Below, one piece after another: positions 34,085 through 45,030 of a stretch of 64,000 bases of DNA. The stretch is from Erodium maritimum. Lineage: Eukaryota > Streptophyta > Magnoliopsida > Geraniales > Geraniaceae. The notes below the pieces were generated by a model. The model did not search any database and was not told where the DNA came from. It saw nothing but the letters and a program-made list of their open reading frames with translations. How positions within the stretch are numbered: position 1 is the stretch's first letter; each line of letters starts with the position of its first letter. The translations under genes were made by a program, and so were the position numbers. The stretch is taken from contig OY997594.1 in NCBI GenBank assembly GCA_963921825.1, positions 57,521,675-57,585,674 on the forward strand, given 5' to 3'.

Positions 34085-36905
34085 GCCCTAGCCCTAACCC
34101 TAACCCTAGCCGCTATGGTACTTCCTCCTGCCACAGTCGCTACTGCCCCGCTTGTCGTATCGTCACATGGTGCTTGTTCTTCGGTCGCGCCGCTCCAGTG
34201 TCCCTCTGTCCCATTCGGTCAGTTCCCTCGTAGACTAGGCCTGGTGTGGGGGATAAATATCGATGGGGATGGTTGTCAACACCACCATCTTTTCCCCCCT
34301 TCTCTTTCGTCTCGGCTTGGCCTGATCCTCCCGAGGTCTCGCCGGAGTCAGTTTCGGTCTCCAGGGGCCCCGTAATTTATCCCCGTCGATGCTGGTGTCG
34401 GCTGGTCTCTGTAGTTTATGTTCGGGTGACCTGGTGTGGCGGCCCTGGGTGCCTTCCACTCCACGTTACGGTTTGGCCCTTCTTCGTCCCAACCCTAGAC
34501 CGTCTTCCCGGGCTCACCATGACCTTGCTCTGGTGCCTAGGGTGGATGACGCGAGGGCTATGGTTGCGCCCTTTCCAGGGCCTCCGAGGTTTGTACCCCC
34601 AGAACCCCGAGTGTGGGGACTGTTAGGGACATGACGGTGTGCTTGGCGTACTCCACGATCATGACGATGAGGGTTCGGACCCAGTGTTTGATTCGTGACA
34701 ATTATGGGTTGCAGAGGAGGACGGTGGAGGCCTCTTCCACGTTTGCTCGACGAGGTTGGGCGCGGTGGCAAACTAGGGCCTGGATACCCTACGGTGGGGA
34801 TGACCCCGGGCCTTACCGTGGCGTCGGTAACCCTCTATCTCTGGTCTCGAGGGGGCTGCGCTAGATGTCGAGGACGATACTACCCTTTTACGAAGGGCGG
34901 TTAGGATGTCGCCCTTGCCACGGTATCCTCAGAGCCACCTTCCGACATATCAGAGGGGTCTGCTGTAGTATGCTATGGCGATAGGGCCTCGTCCCCGTGT
35001 GAGACGGTGGGAGTTTCAAACGTCCTCAACGGCTTGGATGGGGCTGAAGTCCCCCGATGCTCCAGCTGACCTCGGGGGGAGAGAGTACAAGGTTAGGCGG
35101 GCGGAAATTAGTGGCAAAGGAGGATGGTTTGGTACCGGACCATATTTTTTTTCGTAATTTACCGGAGGTACGACCAAAGAAGGTGTTCGAACAATTATCA
35201 GCGCAGTAGGAGAAGTTTTAGATGTTCAACTCCCACGAAATCCAAATCAAAGGGGGCGATTCTTTGGCTTCGTGTCGTTTGTGATGGGAGCTGATATCCC
35301 AAAAGTGGTCTGATCGACAGACGGATCCAAGCCGGGTAGGCATACCCTCTTCGTGGCTCAGGCTCGTGTTCGTGGGTATGAGAAGAGAGGCAATTCTGAA
35401 GATGTCAGAATTAACAGAAATAGAGAAAAGGTTAGAGAGACTGAGAGCTAGTCTGTTTTGAAGAGGTGTGCAATTAAGGTGGATAAGACCATGATTGAAG
35501 CCACGAAGTCGGGTTGGTTGGGGGTGTTGCATTTTAACACCACGACAGCAGCAATTCAGGGTGACATTGAACGTCAGGGAGTTTTGGACATTCAGATCAG
35601 ACACCTCGGCAATAGAGCAGTGTTAGTCACCTGCACTGACAAGGTTTTTGAAGAACGAATGCTAGAAAGTCGTTGGAGCTGTCTCTCCCAGTGGATGACC
35701 TTGGGCCTTGGGAGAGAAGAACTTCTGAACAAGGGAGGTGTTTTTAAATGGTTAAGGCTACAAGGTATCCCTTTTCAAGCTTGGTCCAAAGAATCTCTGA
35801 AAACGGTTGGAGGATTGGCAGGGAATGTAGTTATGGTGCACCCGAAATCGTATTATGGACTGAATTTGGAATTTGCTTATGTGGTGGTTCGTTTATCACC
35901 TCTGTTACCTGACTTGCTACATGTAGAGGCTGAATTGGATGGCTTGGTGTTCTCGGTTACAATATCTCAGGTAAACAAAAACCTTGTTCCTTTAACTACT
36001 TCTCCATCTCTTTCTACTCCGGCTGTGTCCTTAGAGATAGTCAAGTCTCGTGATTTATCATCAAGAAAGTTTGGTATGGAGGATCTGTCACAGAAGATCA
36101 GTTGGAGACCCAATTATCATCAATCCCGTGTAAGAGTGTGGGGGGAATCATCTCCAACCACTCCTAAGACTACATTAGAGAATTCAGGATTGAATATTAG
36201 TACAGAAATGGTTGAAACATGAGGCAAAAGTGGAGATTCTGAGAAGACAGTGTCTCACGTTCCACATCCAAGAAGAAAGAAGAATGTGAGTTTTGAGAAC
36301 GGTTACACGGGAGACAATAGGGGAGCAAGCGATAAGACGATCAATGAGGACACTTTTGGACCTGGGACTGGTGTGGTAAATTGTAAACAAGTGGACAAGG
36401 TGTGGGCTTTTTGTAAAAAAACAGGTTTGAAAAATAAAGCTTCGGGAGCCCTATTATGAGAACAGTTAGACCAACTTGATGAGTAATTAAATCCCTGGGT
36501 GCGCGAGACTGATTGCGTTGTTTCAGACTCGGAAGAGGAAAATCAGCAGATCACCAGTGACGGAGAAGAATCTTTCTCCACTATCCGATAACTTTATCCC
36601 TCATCTCTTGGAATGTTTGGGGAGCAGCTCACACCAAAAGTGTAGTATACTAAGAGAGGGGATTGGATGGTGGAGTTGGTGGAGGTCGTAGGTCAGTCGG
36701 GTGGGTTATTCATGGCTTGGAAATGGAGCTTCTTTTGTTTGGAAGGCTCGGTTAAGAGGAGAAATTTTCTTTTACCTTGCTTTGTTCTAATTCAAGAACA
36801 TATCAATATTTGTTTTGGTAATGTGTATGCTCCTTGTAAGAGGGTTGAAAAAGTTGTTGTTTGGGAGGAACTTTTGAATGAGATCAAAGATTTTTCGGGA
36901 CCTTT
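34085..36905 (+). mobile_element. LINE, RRM (BNR-like) ORF1 plus start of EN, 3'-truncated
   Basis: 5' end with GCCCTAGCCCTAACCCTAAC and ATGGTACTTCC, then a GC-rich tract homologous (inverted) to 10.0-10.77 kb. Then ORF1 (35140-36460) and the beginning of the endonuclease. Near 36590-36905 frames give LISWNVWGAAHTKS and the segment NICFGNVYAPCKRVEKVVVW, a standard EN stretch. It ends mid-EN at 36905 against a hairpin repeat. Two separate insertions joined near 35.1 kb cannot be excluded. Confidence 0.65.
35140..36460 (+). pseudogene. LINE ORF1 with RRM and acidic tail
   Basis: RRM landmarks: FFRNLPEVRPKKVFEQLS (35150, RNP2 side) and FFGFVSFVMGADIPKVV (35260, RNP1 side), then HTLFVAQARVRGYEKRG. 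The main frame 35458-36222 carries the second domain: QIRHLGNRAVLVTC, ESRWSCLSQWMTLGLG, GVFKWLRLQGIPFQAWSKESL, VMVHPKSYYGLNLEFAYVVVRLSP. The same module recurs at 39.7, 51.7 and 63.4 kb (GIPF/L.GWS signature). 36250-36460 is the C-terminal basic region (VDKVWAFCKKTGL). Stops at several points. Predicted role while active: binding LINE RNA. Confidence 0.8.
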
Positions 36906-36906
36906 A

Positions 36907-37020
36907 CGATAAGGTACCCAAATCGTTCGTGGGCGAATCATTTGGGTACCTTATCGGACAAAAAATTCATAAGGGTACCTTATCGTTCGTGGACGAAACA
37001 TTAGGGTACCTTATCGTTAA
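36907..37020. repeat. Perfect 17-bp hairpin plus tandem GGTACCTTATCG repeats
   Basis: CGATAAGGTACCCAAAT (36907-36923) pairs perfectly with 36940-36956 around a 16-nt loop (CGTTCGTGGGCGAATC) whose CGTTCG/CGAA ends can also pair. Downstream, GGGTACCTTATCGTT recurs at about 36974 and 37004 around CGTGGACGAAACATTA. It begins exactly where the LINE endonuclease reading frame is lost. Confidence 0.85.
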
Positions 37021-37074
37021 TAACGCTTCTTATTATTATTCATCATTTGTGATTTACCCGCCGCCCCCCTCAAC

Positions 37075-37712
37075 CTTAAACTAAGAAGAGGCAGCCGCCC
37101 TTCTCAAACTTCCTTCTCCGGCGGTGATGGTTGGGGATCCGGCCTTGGCTATTATCGGCGGAGCCTCCGTCTCCCTCTCTCTAACCCCTTTCTTCGAAGT
37201 TATTTTTGGTGCTTACGGTCGAGCAAGGTGGGTTTGGGCGGTGGTGGGCAGCTCTGGTGGCTCGTCAACTGCAGATTCGGCCTTATTGGTTACCTGTAGC
37301 AAGGATCTGGAGTGCGTGCTTTCTGGATTCCTCGGGTCAAGATCCCTTTGACGGACGGTGGCGAGTCTGAATCGGCTAAGGTTTATTTTTTCCTTTTGGG
37401 TTACTATTTTTCAATAACTGCACTTAGTGCAGATTGGATGTGCACTAGTTGCACGATTTGTGTGCACTAGTTGCACGGTTTGGAGTGCCCGTTATGTGGC
37501 ACGGTTTGGCGTGCACATTGTTGCACTTTTGACGTGCACGTTTTAGGACGCCCTATTTTGCGTTCTGGTTTCGGTAAGGAGTCGGTAATATTATAGGCTA
37601 GTTAGTTTGGAGTCTGTAATATTTATCGTTCGCTTGTACGCTTTCATCATATTGTACGTATGTCACTTTGACTGATATATAAAATTGATGACTCCCGTTT
37701 TTCATAAAAAAA
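37075..37712 (+). mobile_element. Short retroposon with A-tail
   Basis: GC-rich start (37085-37350) followed by irregular direct repeats of TGTGCACTAGTTGCACG-like units (37430-37550). The 3' end TTTTTCATAAAAAAAATC lies at 37700-37716, preceded by GACTGATATATAAAATTGATG. Probably a non-coding LINE derivative; the 75-codon frame from 37124 shows no domain. Confidence 0.4.
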
Positions 37713-37799
37713 ATCACTTGTGATTTACATGCAAAAGCATTACTTACTCATAACTCATATACTCGAATTTGGCATACATCTAAATTATCCGTCTTCATA

Positions 37800-38760
37800 T
37801 GCTAGGCATGGATGTCAATTTCAAACACAATTCGTGCAATGGCTTCCACAACATTTGCCTCATTTTGCTTGCTTTTCTTTGGCAGCATGAACTTACTGGA
37901 CATGTTCCCCATCCTGTTGCAATTGTAGCACTTCCAAGTATGCTTGGGCCTTTTATTAACGCCTCCTTTTGGTCTTAGATTGGAAATTTTTCTGAGACTT
38001 TTTGCCTTTCCAATTGTCCTTCTTGGTTTCCACCATATTCACTTTTCCTCATCAGAGAGACCATTATCATAGGAAAACTTCTTGCCAACACCTTTGTTGT
38101 CTTCCTCAGTTCGAAGTCTACCAATCAGATCCTCCACGGTCATTTCCTTTCATTTATGCATTAGGTAGTTCTTAAACTCCTTCCAGCTAGGTGGTAGCTT
38201 TTCAATGATAGAAGCCACTTGAAAGCGCTCATCAATCACCATGTTTTCAGCTAATATTCCTTGAATCATTAGTTGAAGCTGTTGAACTTGACTCACTATG
38301 GTTCTGGAGTCAATCATTGCAAATAAATTGGAAACTAAGAACTTCTTAGATCCAACATCCTCAGTATTTTGCGTTTGTTCCAAAGAATTCCATAACTCTT
38401 AGATGTATTTGATGTACTGTACACATGATATGGAGCATCCGACAATCCATTCATTATCATGTTCCAACACATGGAATTCATATGATTCTAGGCATCAAGA
38501 TCCAATTGTGTAGTTGCATTTACATCATCCTTTTCTAAGCACAGGGGGATCTTCCTTCAACAGGTGTTCCATGTTTAACACAATCAGGTAGAACAACATC
38601 TTTTGCTGCCATGTCTTGAAGACCGCTCCAGAGAACTTTTTTGGTTTCCTAGTATGTGTCAAAGGCACAAGCATTGTTTGGTTAGGAGCTTCACGCTAGG
38701 GAATAGACCCAGTTGAGCTAGAACCAACCATAGGTTCAGTGTTTTCATAGTTTTGTTAGC
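37800..38760 (-). pseudogene. Ty1/copia gag (UBN2/DUF4219 type)
   Basis: Minus-strand capsid remnant. From 38760 downward: KPKKFSGAVFKTWQQKMLFYL (about 38660-38600), then LEQTQNTEDVGSKKFL (38383), FQVASIIEKLPPSWKEFKNYLMHK (38220-38150), and a zinc-knuckle-like KCYNCNRMGNM (about 37935-37905) whose last His/Cys are replaced. Frames are broken between the pieces. No pol follows downstream on the minus strand (below 37800), so the element is truncated 3' of gag, abutting a LINE tail at 37712. Confidence 0.8.
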
Positions 38761-38879
38761 TATATATGAAATTTGAGAGATCAAACAATCAATATTCAGT
38801 TAACAATTTCTTGCGTTGTTTCACAAAGAAAATATATATAAGTTGTCAAAAACATAGGTCAAATCGCTGGAAAATTCAA

Positions 38880-39575
38880 TGTGTTCGTACATGTACTAAA
38901 CTAGAACCAAATCAGATGACAACTAAGTTAGTGTAACAAGATCGTCTTTACTTATTTCTAGGAAACAAGATCGATCATGAGAATTTTCTGGTATGCAGAA
39001 TAAGAGAAGAAGAGAGCGATTTTCTTTGGATCGTTCAAACTTAGTTTGAACCAAACTCCGACAAATATAATATGTTCTTTGTATAAGGAACTTACAAAAA
39101 TAAAAAGAGATATCATTGTTAAACGGATTAATTTTACAATTTGCACCGGATAAGAAGAAAATGATAGCTCTGATCTTGGAGAAGGAGAGTAATTTTTCTG
39201 GGTAATTTCGTGTCTTCGAATAATGACTAGAGCAAAGTTTAAATAGGGAAAAGGAGAGAGTTGAGAGCAAGATTTTGGAAACAACCATTTTCGAAAATAT
39301 CAACTTTTGGAAATATATAATATCGGAAATTAGATATTAATTTCAAAATAATATAAATTTCTTTAATTTGCATATTTAGAAACTAGAAATTAATTGTAGA
39401 GATTTTAATTCGGGTCGGAGCAAAACAAAGCTGGCGCTACGGGCCTAAATCTGGTATAACATTCGTAACCCGCACGTTCCGCGTATACAAATGAGTTCAA
39501 ACCTGTTCAGATTGAACAGAGTCTAAATTTCTTGTGGCCGTCTGCCAAATGCTTGATCGACAACACTTAACCGAT
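38880..39575 (-). repeat. Possible LTR/leader of the copia gag element
   Basis: Lies upstream of the minus-strand gag. On the minus strand it can be read as starting TGTCGATCAAGCATTTGG (near 39563), with a TATA-like CCTATTTAAACTTTG near 39240 and gag following 200 bp after its end. Its end and primer site are not clear, and no second LTR is present. The minus frames at 38923-39303 are not recognisable. Confidence 0.35.
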
Positions 39576-39624
39576 GAAACTTACATAATCTTCAAACTTG
39601 TCTTTACACTTCCACCCACTCTCA

Positions 39625-40066
39625 TCTCTTTGCTTTGTTGCTTACCACTAGTGTCATCGGAGTTGCTCGCTCTGGTCTGAGCTCCGATGAAATCTGGAAT
39701 GAGTTATCACCTTCTCAGAAACTATCGGTTCAGCTTCTGGACTTAGGCAATAGAGCCTTTTTTATCTCCATTGGCAGTTCTGAATCCCTCAGAGCCTCGG
39801 CGTCAAGTAACTGGTCCTGGCTTAAGAGTTGGTTCTTCGATTTCTCTTCGATCGTTCAGGATGTTCTCAAGGGAGGGAGCTTTCATTGGATTTCCATAGC
39901 TGGCATTCCTCTCTCAGGTTGGTCCAAAGACACTCTCCTCAACATCGCTTCAACTATTGGTTCCTCAATTACTATCCATCCACTCTCTTCCTCTCTCGAT
40001 CGTCTTGACCTGGGCTTCGTTCTAATTCACTCCAAGACCCTGTTTACAGAGAATTGCGAAGTTTAG
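39625..40066 (+). pseudogene. LINE ORF1 fragment (BNR-like second domain)
   Basis: Continuous 143-codon frame. LLDLGNRAFFISIGSSESL, SFHWISIAGIPLSGWSKDTLLNI, and SSLDRLDLGFVLIHS align with the ORF1 copies at 35.6-35.9, 51.75-52.1 and 63.3-63.6 kb. The fragment lacks the RRM and the acidic tail and is bounded on the right by gypsy pol (about 40070-40145). Confidence 0.75.
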
Positions 40067-40144
40067 GTTATGATCGTTGGCTCGACTTACCGAACTCAGG
40101 TTAGAGGCCTTGAACATCACTTGGTTTGTAAGAACCGCCCCCGT

Positions 40145-40812
40145 TCGATCCCTGTCGAACGGGTGGGGACGTTGAGTCGACCCCTTTGTTTGGATACCCC
40201 TGTTACGGGAGAGGTAGTGTTGAGAACCGTTTGTCGGGATTGCGCGATTAGGGTGGCAGACTGCCCCTTTGTTGGAGACCTACTCGTTTTGGATATGACT
40301 GCTTTTGACGTCATTTTGGGTATGGATTGGCTCGCGAGATATCGAGCAACGATCGATTGCTATCGACGTCAAGTGACAGTGAGGTCGGGCGACCGAGTCA
40401 TTACTTGTGTCTTGGGTAGCAAGAGCGGAGTCCTTCTGTCCACCTTGACTACGGGAGTTGAGACAGAGATCGTGCAGAGTAGCAGAGATCTACCGAGAGT
40501 AGTACGTGAGTTTCCGGAAGTCTTCCCGGAGGAGCTGTCAGGCTTACCGCCAATGCGTGAGGTGGAGTTTAGGATCGATCTGATCCCGGGTACGGCGTCG
40601 ATCTCTATGGCCCCGTACCGATTTGCACCAGCCGAGTTGGTCGAACTAAAGCGGCAACTCGAGGAACTACAGCAGAAGGGTTTCATCCGTCCGAGCGTAT
40701 CCCCGTGGGGAGCACCCTCCCTTTTTGTGAAGAAGAAGGGTGGAGGTTTGAGGATGTGTATCGATTACCGGAAGTTGAACCGGGTGACGGTGAAGAACCG
40801 TTATCCGATGCC
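40145..40812 (+). pseudogene. Ty3/gypsy pol: protease C-end and RT N-end
   Basis: Chromovirus (Tekay/Del-like) polyprotein piece. The protease tail reads [19 protein letters not shown] (about 40290), a link [14 protein letters not shown], then RT start [22 protein letters not shown]. The protease DTGA active site is missing (5' truncated). Reading ends at YPMP, then 40813 starts an unrelated 1.65-kb unit. The last 113 bp (40700-40812) recur at 42461-42573. Confidence 0.9.
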
Positions 40813-42460
40813 AAATGTATAAATCATCGTTAGCAATAAAATTAAAGCGGCTTTATATTACTTATGTGTTGGAGTAATATATCGATGTGTGCTCTGATCT
40901 ATGCCCACCATGCGAATAGAACCATAGATCGAGATAGATCACACTCGATGGGTCCCTAGTCAACAAAGCTTCACTAGAAGCGACTAGTATGAAAGATGGC
41001 TCTTTATGGCTTACGTTCTGTTAGTCATTGGAATGGGATTCCGGAGTCTGATCATAGATATCATGTGGGACATGATATTGGACGACCCGCCCTGAATATG
41101 TGCCATAGATTAAGTCATGAACATATTCAGTGTCGTAGCTTGTCATGTATCCTTAGACCAAGGAGTCTTTGTGATCGCTATGTAGTCAACAACTGAGTTT
41201 GACCTGAGCCTAACGTTGTCCGTAACAGGGCTTCCATAACGGCCAGGATTGGCTTGGGGACGGGCTACATGAGTAACACGAAAGGCGGCTAAGGGATTTA
41301 TCCCTCATACTGAGGTATGGGAAAGATACCGGTTCTCGGCCGCTTGATCGAGAGTGACTGAAAGAATAGCATGGACATGCACATGATACTGGGCATCATA
41401 TCTTCAGTCATCTCACATATCAAGGAACGGTGATTGAGAATAATAAGGATGACGGCTCTATGCCTTATCTCAATCAGGATATCGGAGATAAAAGGATAAT
41501 GACAGGGATGACGGAAAGGTTAGAATCGACATGGTCGATTCGTTATGCAGTGTCAGGCAATACTAAAGTCTCGTTAGTTGCCACTTAAATAGGATCAAGT
41601 AAAATGGGATTTTACGTTGATCTATTGACATGCATAAACCTAAGGGTCACACCGGAGGATGAAACTCATTGACACATTTATGGAGAATGGCCAAAAGGGA
41701 GTTGTCTCGGGACATGACCAAAACTGGGTTTTGGGTCATGTGCTCGTACGTGAATAGGACCTTACGGATCGAGACAAGGCTTGGAGTCTTGGGATTGATC
41801 GCGTCGGATAACGTTGGACATTTCTGGTATGGAAGGCTTGGAGGCGATGAGCGAATCACGGGACCTCGTTAGAAATGGCCACGGGCCATGTTCCAAGAGG
41901 CCCATGAAAGGCCCATGCAACCAAGGCCCATGGAACTAATTAATCAAGTCTTGATTAATTAGTACTAAGTAAGCAAGACAAAGATTAAGCTGTTGGTGAT
42001 TCACCACCTAACCCAATCTTGTCTTGCCATACTTGTCCTATTTACACCTTACTTGACACCATACTTGTCCCATGCCTTTAGTTGGACAAGTATAGGTTTT
42101 GTTATGTTTAAGTCATCCTTTTTCAACATAACAAACACAAGACAAGAATAGGAAACACATTTTCTCTCCCTCTTCCATGGCCATTTCGGGTTTGGCTAGT
42201 TTCCACCTCCATTTTTGTGTTCTTGAGTCCTCAAAGAGAAGAACTACGTGGCTTTGATTCCCATGTGGATACGTAGGCGTCTTGGAGACTCAAGCCAATC
42301 ATTCGTTAACCGGTGTTCTTGTTTTGGTAAGAAATAGTGCTGAATTTTTCTCTTGTGAATCCATTCTTTGTTAGTTGTTTCATGGTTTAATCGTCTCTTG
42401 GTTTTCATTGATTTTCCACTGCGAGTTGGTTCATCTCCAACCCTACCTCGAGACCCAACA
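40813..42460 (+). mobile_element. 1.65-kb LTR-like unit, copy 2, inside gypsy RT
   Basis: Plus-strand copy of the unit at 5246-6895, same two ends (AAATGTATAAATC... and ...GAGACCCAACA) and almost the same length (1648 vs 1650). The LTR-like inner part is 40867-42460 (TGTTGGAG...CCCAACA). It contains no ORF beyond the shared 66-codon stretch. It splits a gypsy RT and is flanked by a 113-bp direct duplication of RT sequence instead of the 5-bp repeat expected from integrase. Confidence 0.85.
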
Positions 42461-43765
42461 TCCCCGTGGGGAGCACCCGTCCTTTTTGTGAAGAAGAAGG
42501 GTGGAGGTTTGAGGATGTGTATCGATTACCAGAAGTTGAACCGGGTGACGGTGAAGAACCGTTATCCGATGCCGAGGATCGATGATCTGTTCGACCAACT
42601 GAGAGGAGCGAAGTACTTCTCGAAGATCGATCTTCGATCTGGATACTACCAGCTGAGGGTCCGAGAGGAGGACGTGGAGAAGACCGCGTTCCGGACTCGG
42701 TACGGACACTTTGAGTTTTTAGTGATGTCGTTCCGGTTGACGAACGCGCCAGCAACTTTTATGGATTTGATGAACGACATTTTCAGACCGTACCTGGATC
42801 ACTTTGTCGTAGTGTTTGTTGACGACATCTTTATTTACTCGCCTAGTGAAGAGGCGCATGAGGAGAATTTGAGGACCGTCTTGACGCTTTTACGCACTCA
42901 CCGGTTGTACGGCAACATGGAGAAGTGCGAGTTCTGGCTCACAGAGGTGAAGTTCCTTGGGCATGTTGTGTCCCGAGAGGGTATCTTAGTCGACCCGACG
43001 AAGGTCGATGCAGTTTCAAAGTGGGCACGGCCCAAGAACGTATTTGAGATCCGTAGCTTCCTGGGTTTGGCAGGGTATTATCGACGATTCGTCCAGGACT
43101 TCTCACGTTTGGCTGCACCTATGACAGCGTTAACTCGCAAGTTTTTATAGACTGGTGAGTGTGAGCACTCCTTTACCGAGCTAAAGGCTCGATTGACTAC
43201 CGCCCCTGTGTTGATTGTACTGGAACGGGGAGTAGGTTACGACGTCTATTGTGACGCTTCAGGAGAGGGACTAGGATGCGTATTGATGCAGTCTGGGAAG
43301 GTAGTTGCCTATGGCTCGACACAGTTGAAGATACATGAGCGCAACTACCCGACCCATGATCTAGAGCTAGCAGCAGGGGTTTTTTCTCTGAAGAGCTGGA
43401 GGCATTATTTGTACGGTGAGCGATTCCGAGTGTTTTCGTATCACAAGAGCCTCAAGTACATTTTCTCTCAACGCGATCTGAACATGCGCAAGAGACGTTG
43501 GATGGAGCTACTGGAAGAGTATGACTTTGAGCTACTCTATCATCCGAGCAAGGCGAACGTCGTCGCCGACGCCCTGAGTAGGAAGTCTACACACTGCATT
43601 GCTAGTATGTTAGTCCGAAAGTGGGACATGATGGAGGAGCTGAGCTCGTTTAGACTGGAGCTGGAGGAGATCACGGATAGCATGACTTTGTGTGCATTGA
43701 TGACTCAGCCCACCTTAGTTGCCCGAGAGTGGGACATGATGGAGGAGTTGAGCTCGTTTATGAAC
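42461..43765 (+). pseudogene. Ty3/gypsy pol: RT and RNase H
   Basis: RT palm [53 protein letters not shown] (Gly to Arg in the usual SFGLTNAP), catalytic FVDD at 42815-42826, [25 protein letters not shown] at 43148-43150 (Trp codon expected) breaks the frame. RNase H continues [59 protein letters not shown] (43555). No integrase or chromodomain follows. A 37-bp repeat (43616-43652 and 43724-43760) lies at the point where coding similarity ends. Confidence 0.92.
43616..43760 (+). repeat. 37-bp direct repeat, 108 bp apart
   Basis: CGA(A/G)AGTGGGACATGATGG and following bases through GAGCTCGTTTA occur at 43616-43652 and 43724-43760 with two differences. The second copy sits at the end of gypsy coding similarity. 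Confidence 0.85.
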
Positions 43766-43924
43766 CTTATGTTTAAAGGATTTATTATGGAGTTTTCATT
43801 TGAGTTATGTTGTTTGAACTAAACTTGGAGAGTTATATCGGATTTGAGACACTTTTATTGTTAAACTTTAAATTATCTTTAAGTCACGTCTCGAGTCCGG
43901 TCAATATCGGATTTGGGGAGTGAC
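43766..43924 (+). other. Gypsy 3' LTR remnant
   Basis: Non-coding stretch following pol, ending GGATTTGGGGAGTGACA, an ACA terminus like other Tekay LTRs. Most of the LTR and the integrase are deleted; a LINE ORF1 starts immediately after at 43925. Confidence 0.4.
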
Positions 43925-44870
43925 ATGGTTCCTTTCGATTCTCGGACCTCCTCTCCCTTACATGTTGCCTTAGAAGATGGGGAATTTCAAGCTCCGACGG
44001 ACAAGGTCAAGGGCACTCCGAGCTCCTCTGTACCATCCTTGACTCGTCGCCCCTCTTTTTGCCCTAGCAAATCGACGTTTTCTCCGTATTCTTTGAGAAA
44101 AGGCTTGGAAGAGGCGAGGCCCGGGAGCGCTGAGAAGGCCTCTAATGCTGCGTCTCCCCGGTGCTCCTCGTCCCCGAGCCATCCTAGATCGCCTCTGGTT
44201 GGAGCTTGAGCCACCGTTGCCGGAGCCCAGTTTGGTCAGGTTGGAGGATCGTTTTTTGGAAGATGGGGAAGTCGTCCTCGAAGATGACGAGGCGGTGGCG
44301 GGCTTGACCGGAGTGGACGGGTCCGGCGTCTCTCCTCCGATCTTTGCCCCCCGATAATCGGACCAGATCGCTTCTCCTCGTTTTCGATGTTGGTGAGTTC
44401 CGAGATTTGCGTCCCTGTCTCCCACGTTCTCGACTCTTCCCAAGCCACGCGTGCCTTGCTTCCCAAGTCATTTAATCGCATTGCAGTTTCTGGGCTAAGT
44501 GAGATTGGGCCTCTCGGCCAGAATGTGGGCTTTGTGGTATCAGGGCCTCTTGGCATTTCCTTTGGGCCTACAGGTCCGTTTTCCACCCTATTGGAAGCCT
44601 AAAACCCATCTTTTCCTGAATCTTCACCTCCAGCAGTCAATCCGGATCCTCCCTTTTTCTCGACTTTTATCGTTGAGCTCCACTCTCCAGCCTTAGACCC
44701 TGACTCGCTCCTTCTCAGGCCTAAACGAAAACATAAGCGGGTTGGAAAGGGTCGCCTTAAGCCTTCAAGGGCTCTCAAAGACATCTGCCCCTCTCGGTCC
44801 CTTCACAAGAAGTCTGAAGCTAAACGAGTTTGGGCTTTTGCAACTCTATGGGCTTTGCTTCTTCTTTAGG
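43925..44870 (+). pseudogene. LINE ORF1 C-terminal region
   Basis: Starts MVPFDSRTSS..., contains ALEDGEFQAP, comparable to FDLEEGEFRPP in the 63.7-kb copy, then Ser/Pro-rich sequence and a basic end RPKRKHKRVGKGRLKPSRALKD. It finishes in SEAKRVWAFATLW, matching VDKVWAFCKKTG of the 35-kb copy. Stop after 98 codons and shifts around 44210 and 44600. RRM missing. Confidence 0.65.
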
Positions 44871-45030
44871 CGAGAAGAACTCTTTCAATTTGTTAGAAAG
44901 TGTTGGCTAATTTCTCTTAGTCTCTTCGTTTTTTCTTTATGTTCCTTCTTCTTCCCTTTGTTGTAATGCTTTTATGGAGTCTTTGCTTGAGATGAATAAA
45001 ACCGTTTTTTTTTTGCTGATAAAAAAAAAC
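43925..45030 (+). mobile_element. ORF1-only LINE derivative with A-tail
   Basis: ORF1 C-terminal region (43925-44870) followed directly by the LINE 3' UTR (CTTTGTTGTAATG, GAGATGAATAAAACC) and TTTGCTGATAAAAAAAAA at 45015-45030. No endonuclease or RT between. Same 3' end as the 27.3-kb copy. Confidence 0.65.

Noticed and set aside
34085-34115. CCCTAACCCTAACCCTAGCC resembling telomere repeats
   Set aside because: Only two or three units, not the plant CCCTAAA heptamer, and the same motif opens other LINE leaders (9115, 10770). Treated as a LINE 5' feature.
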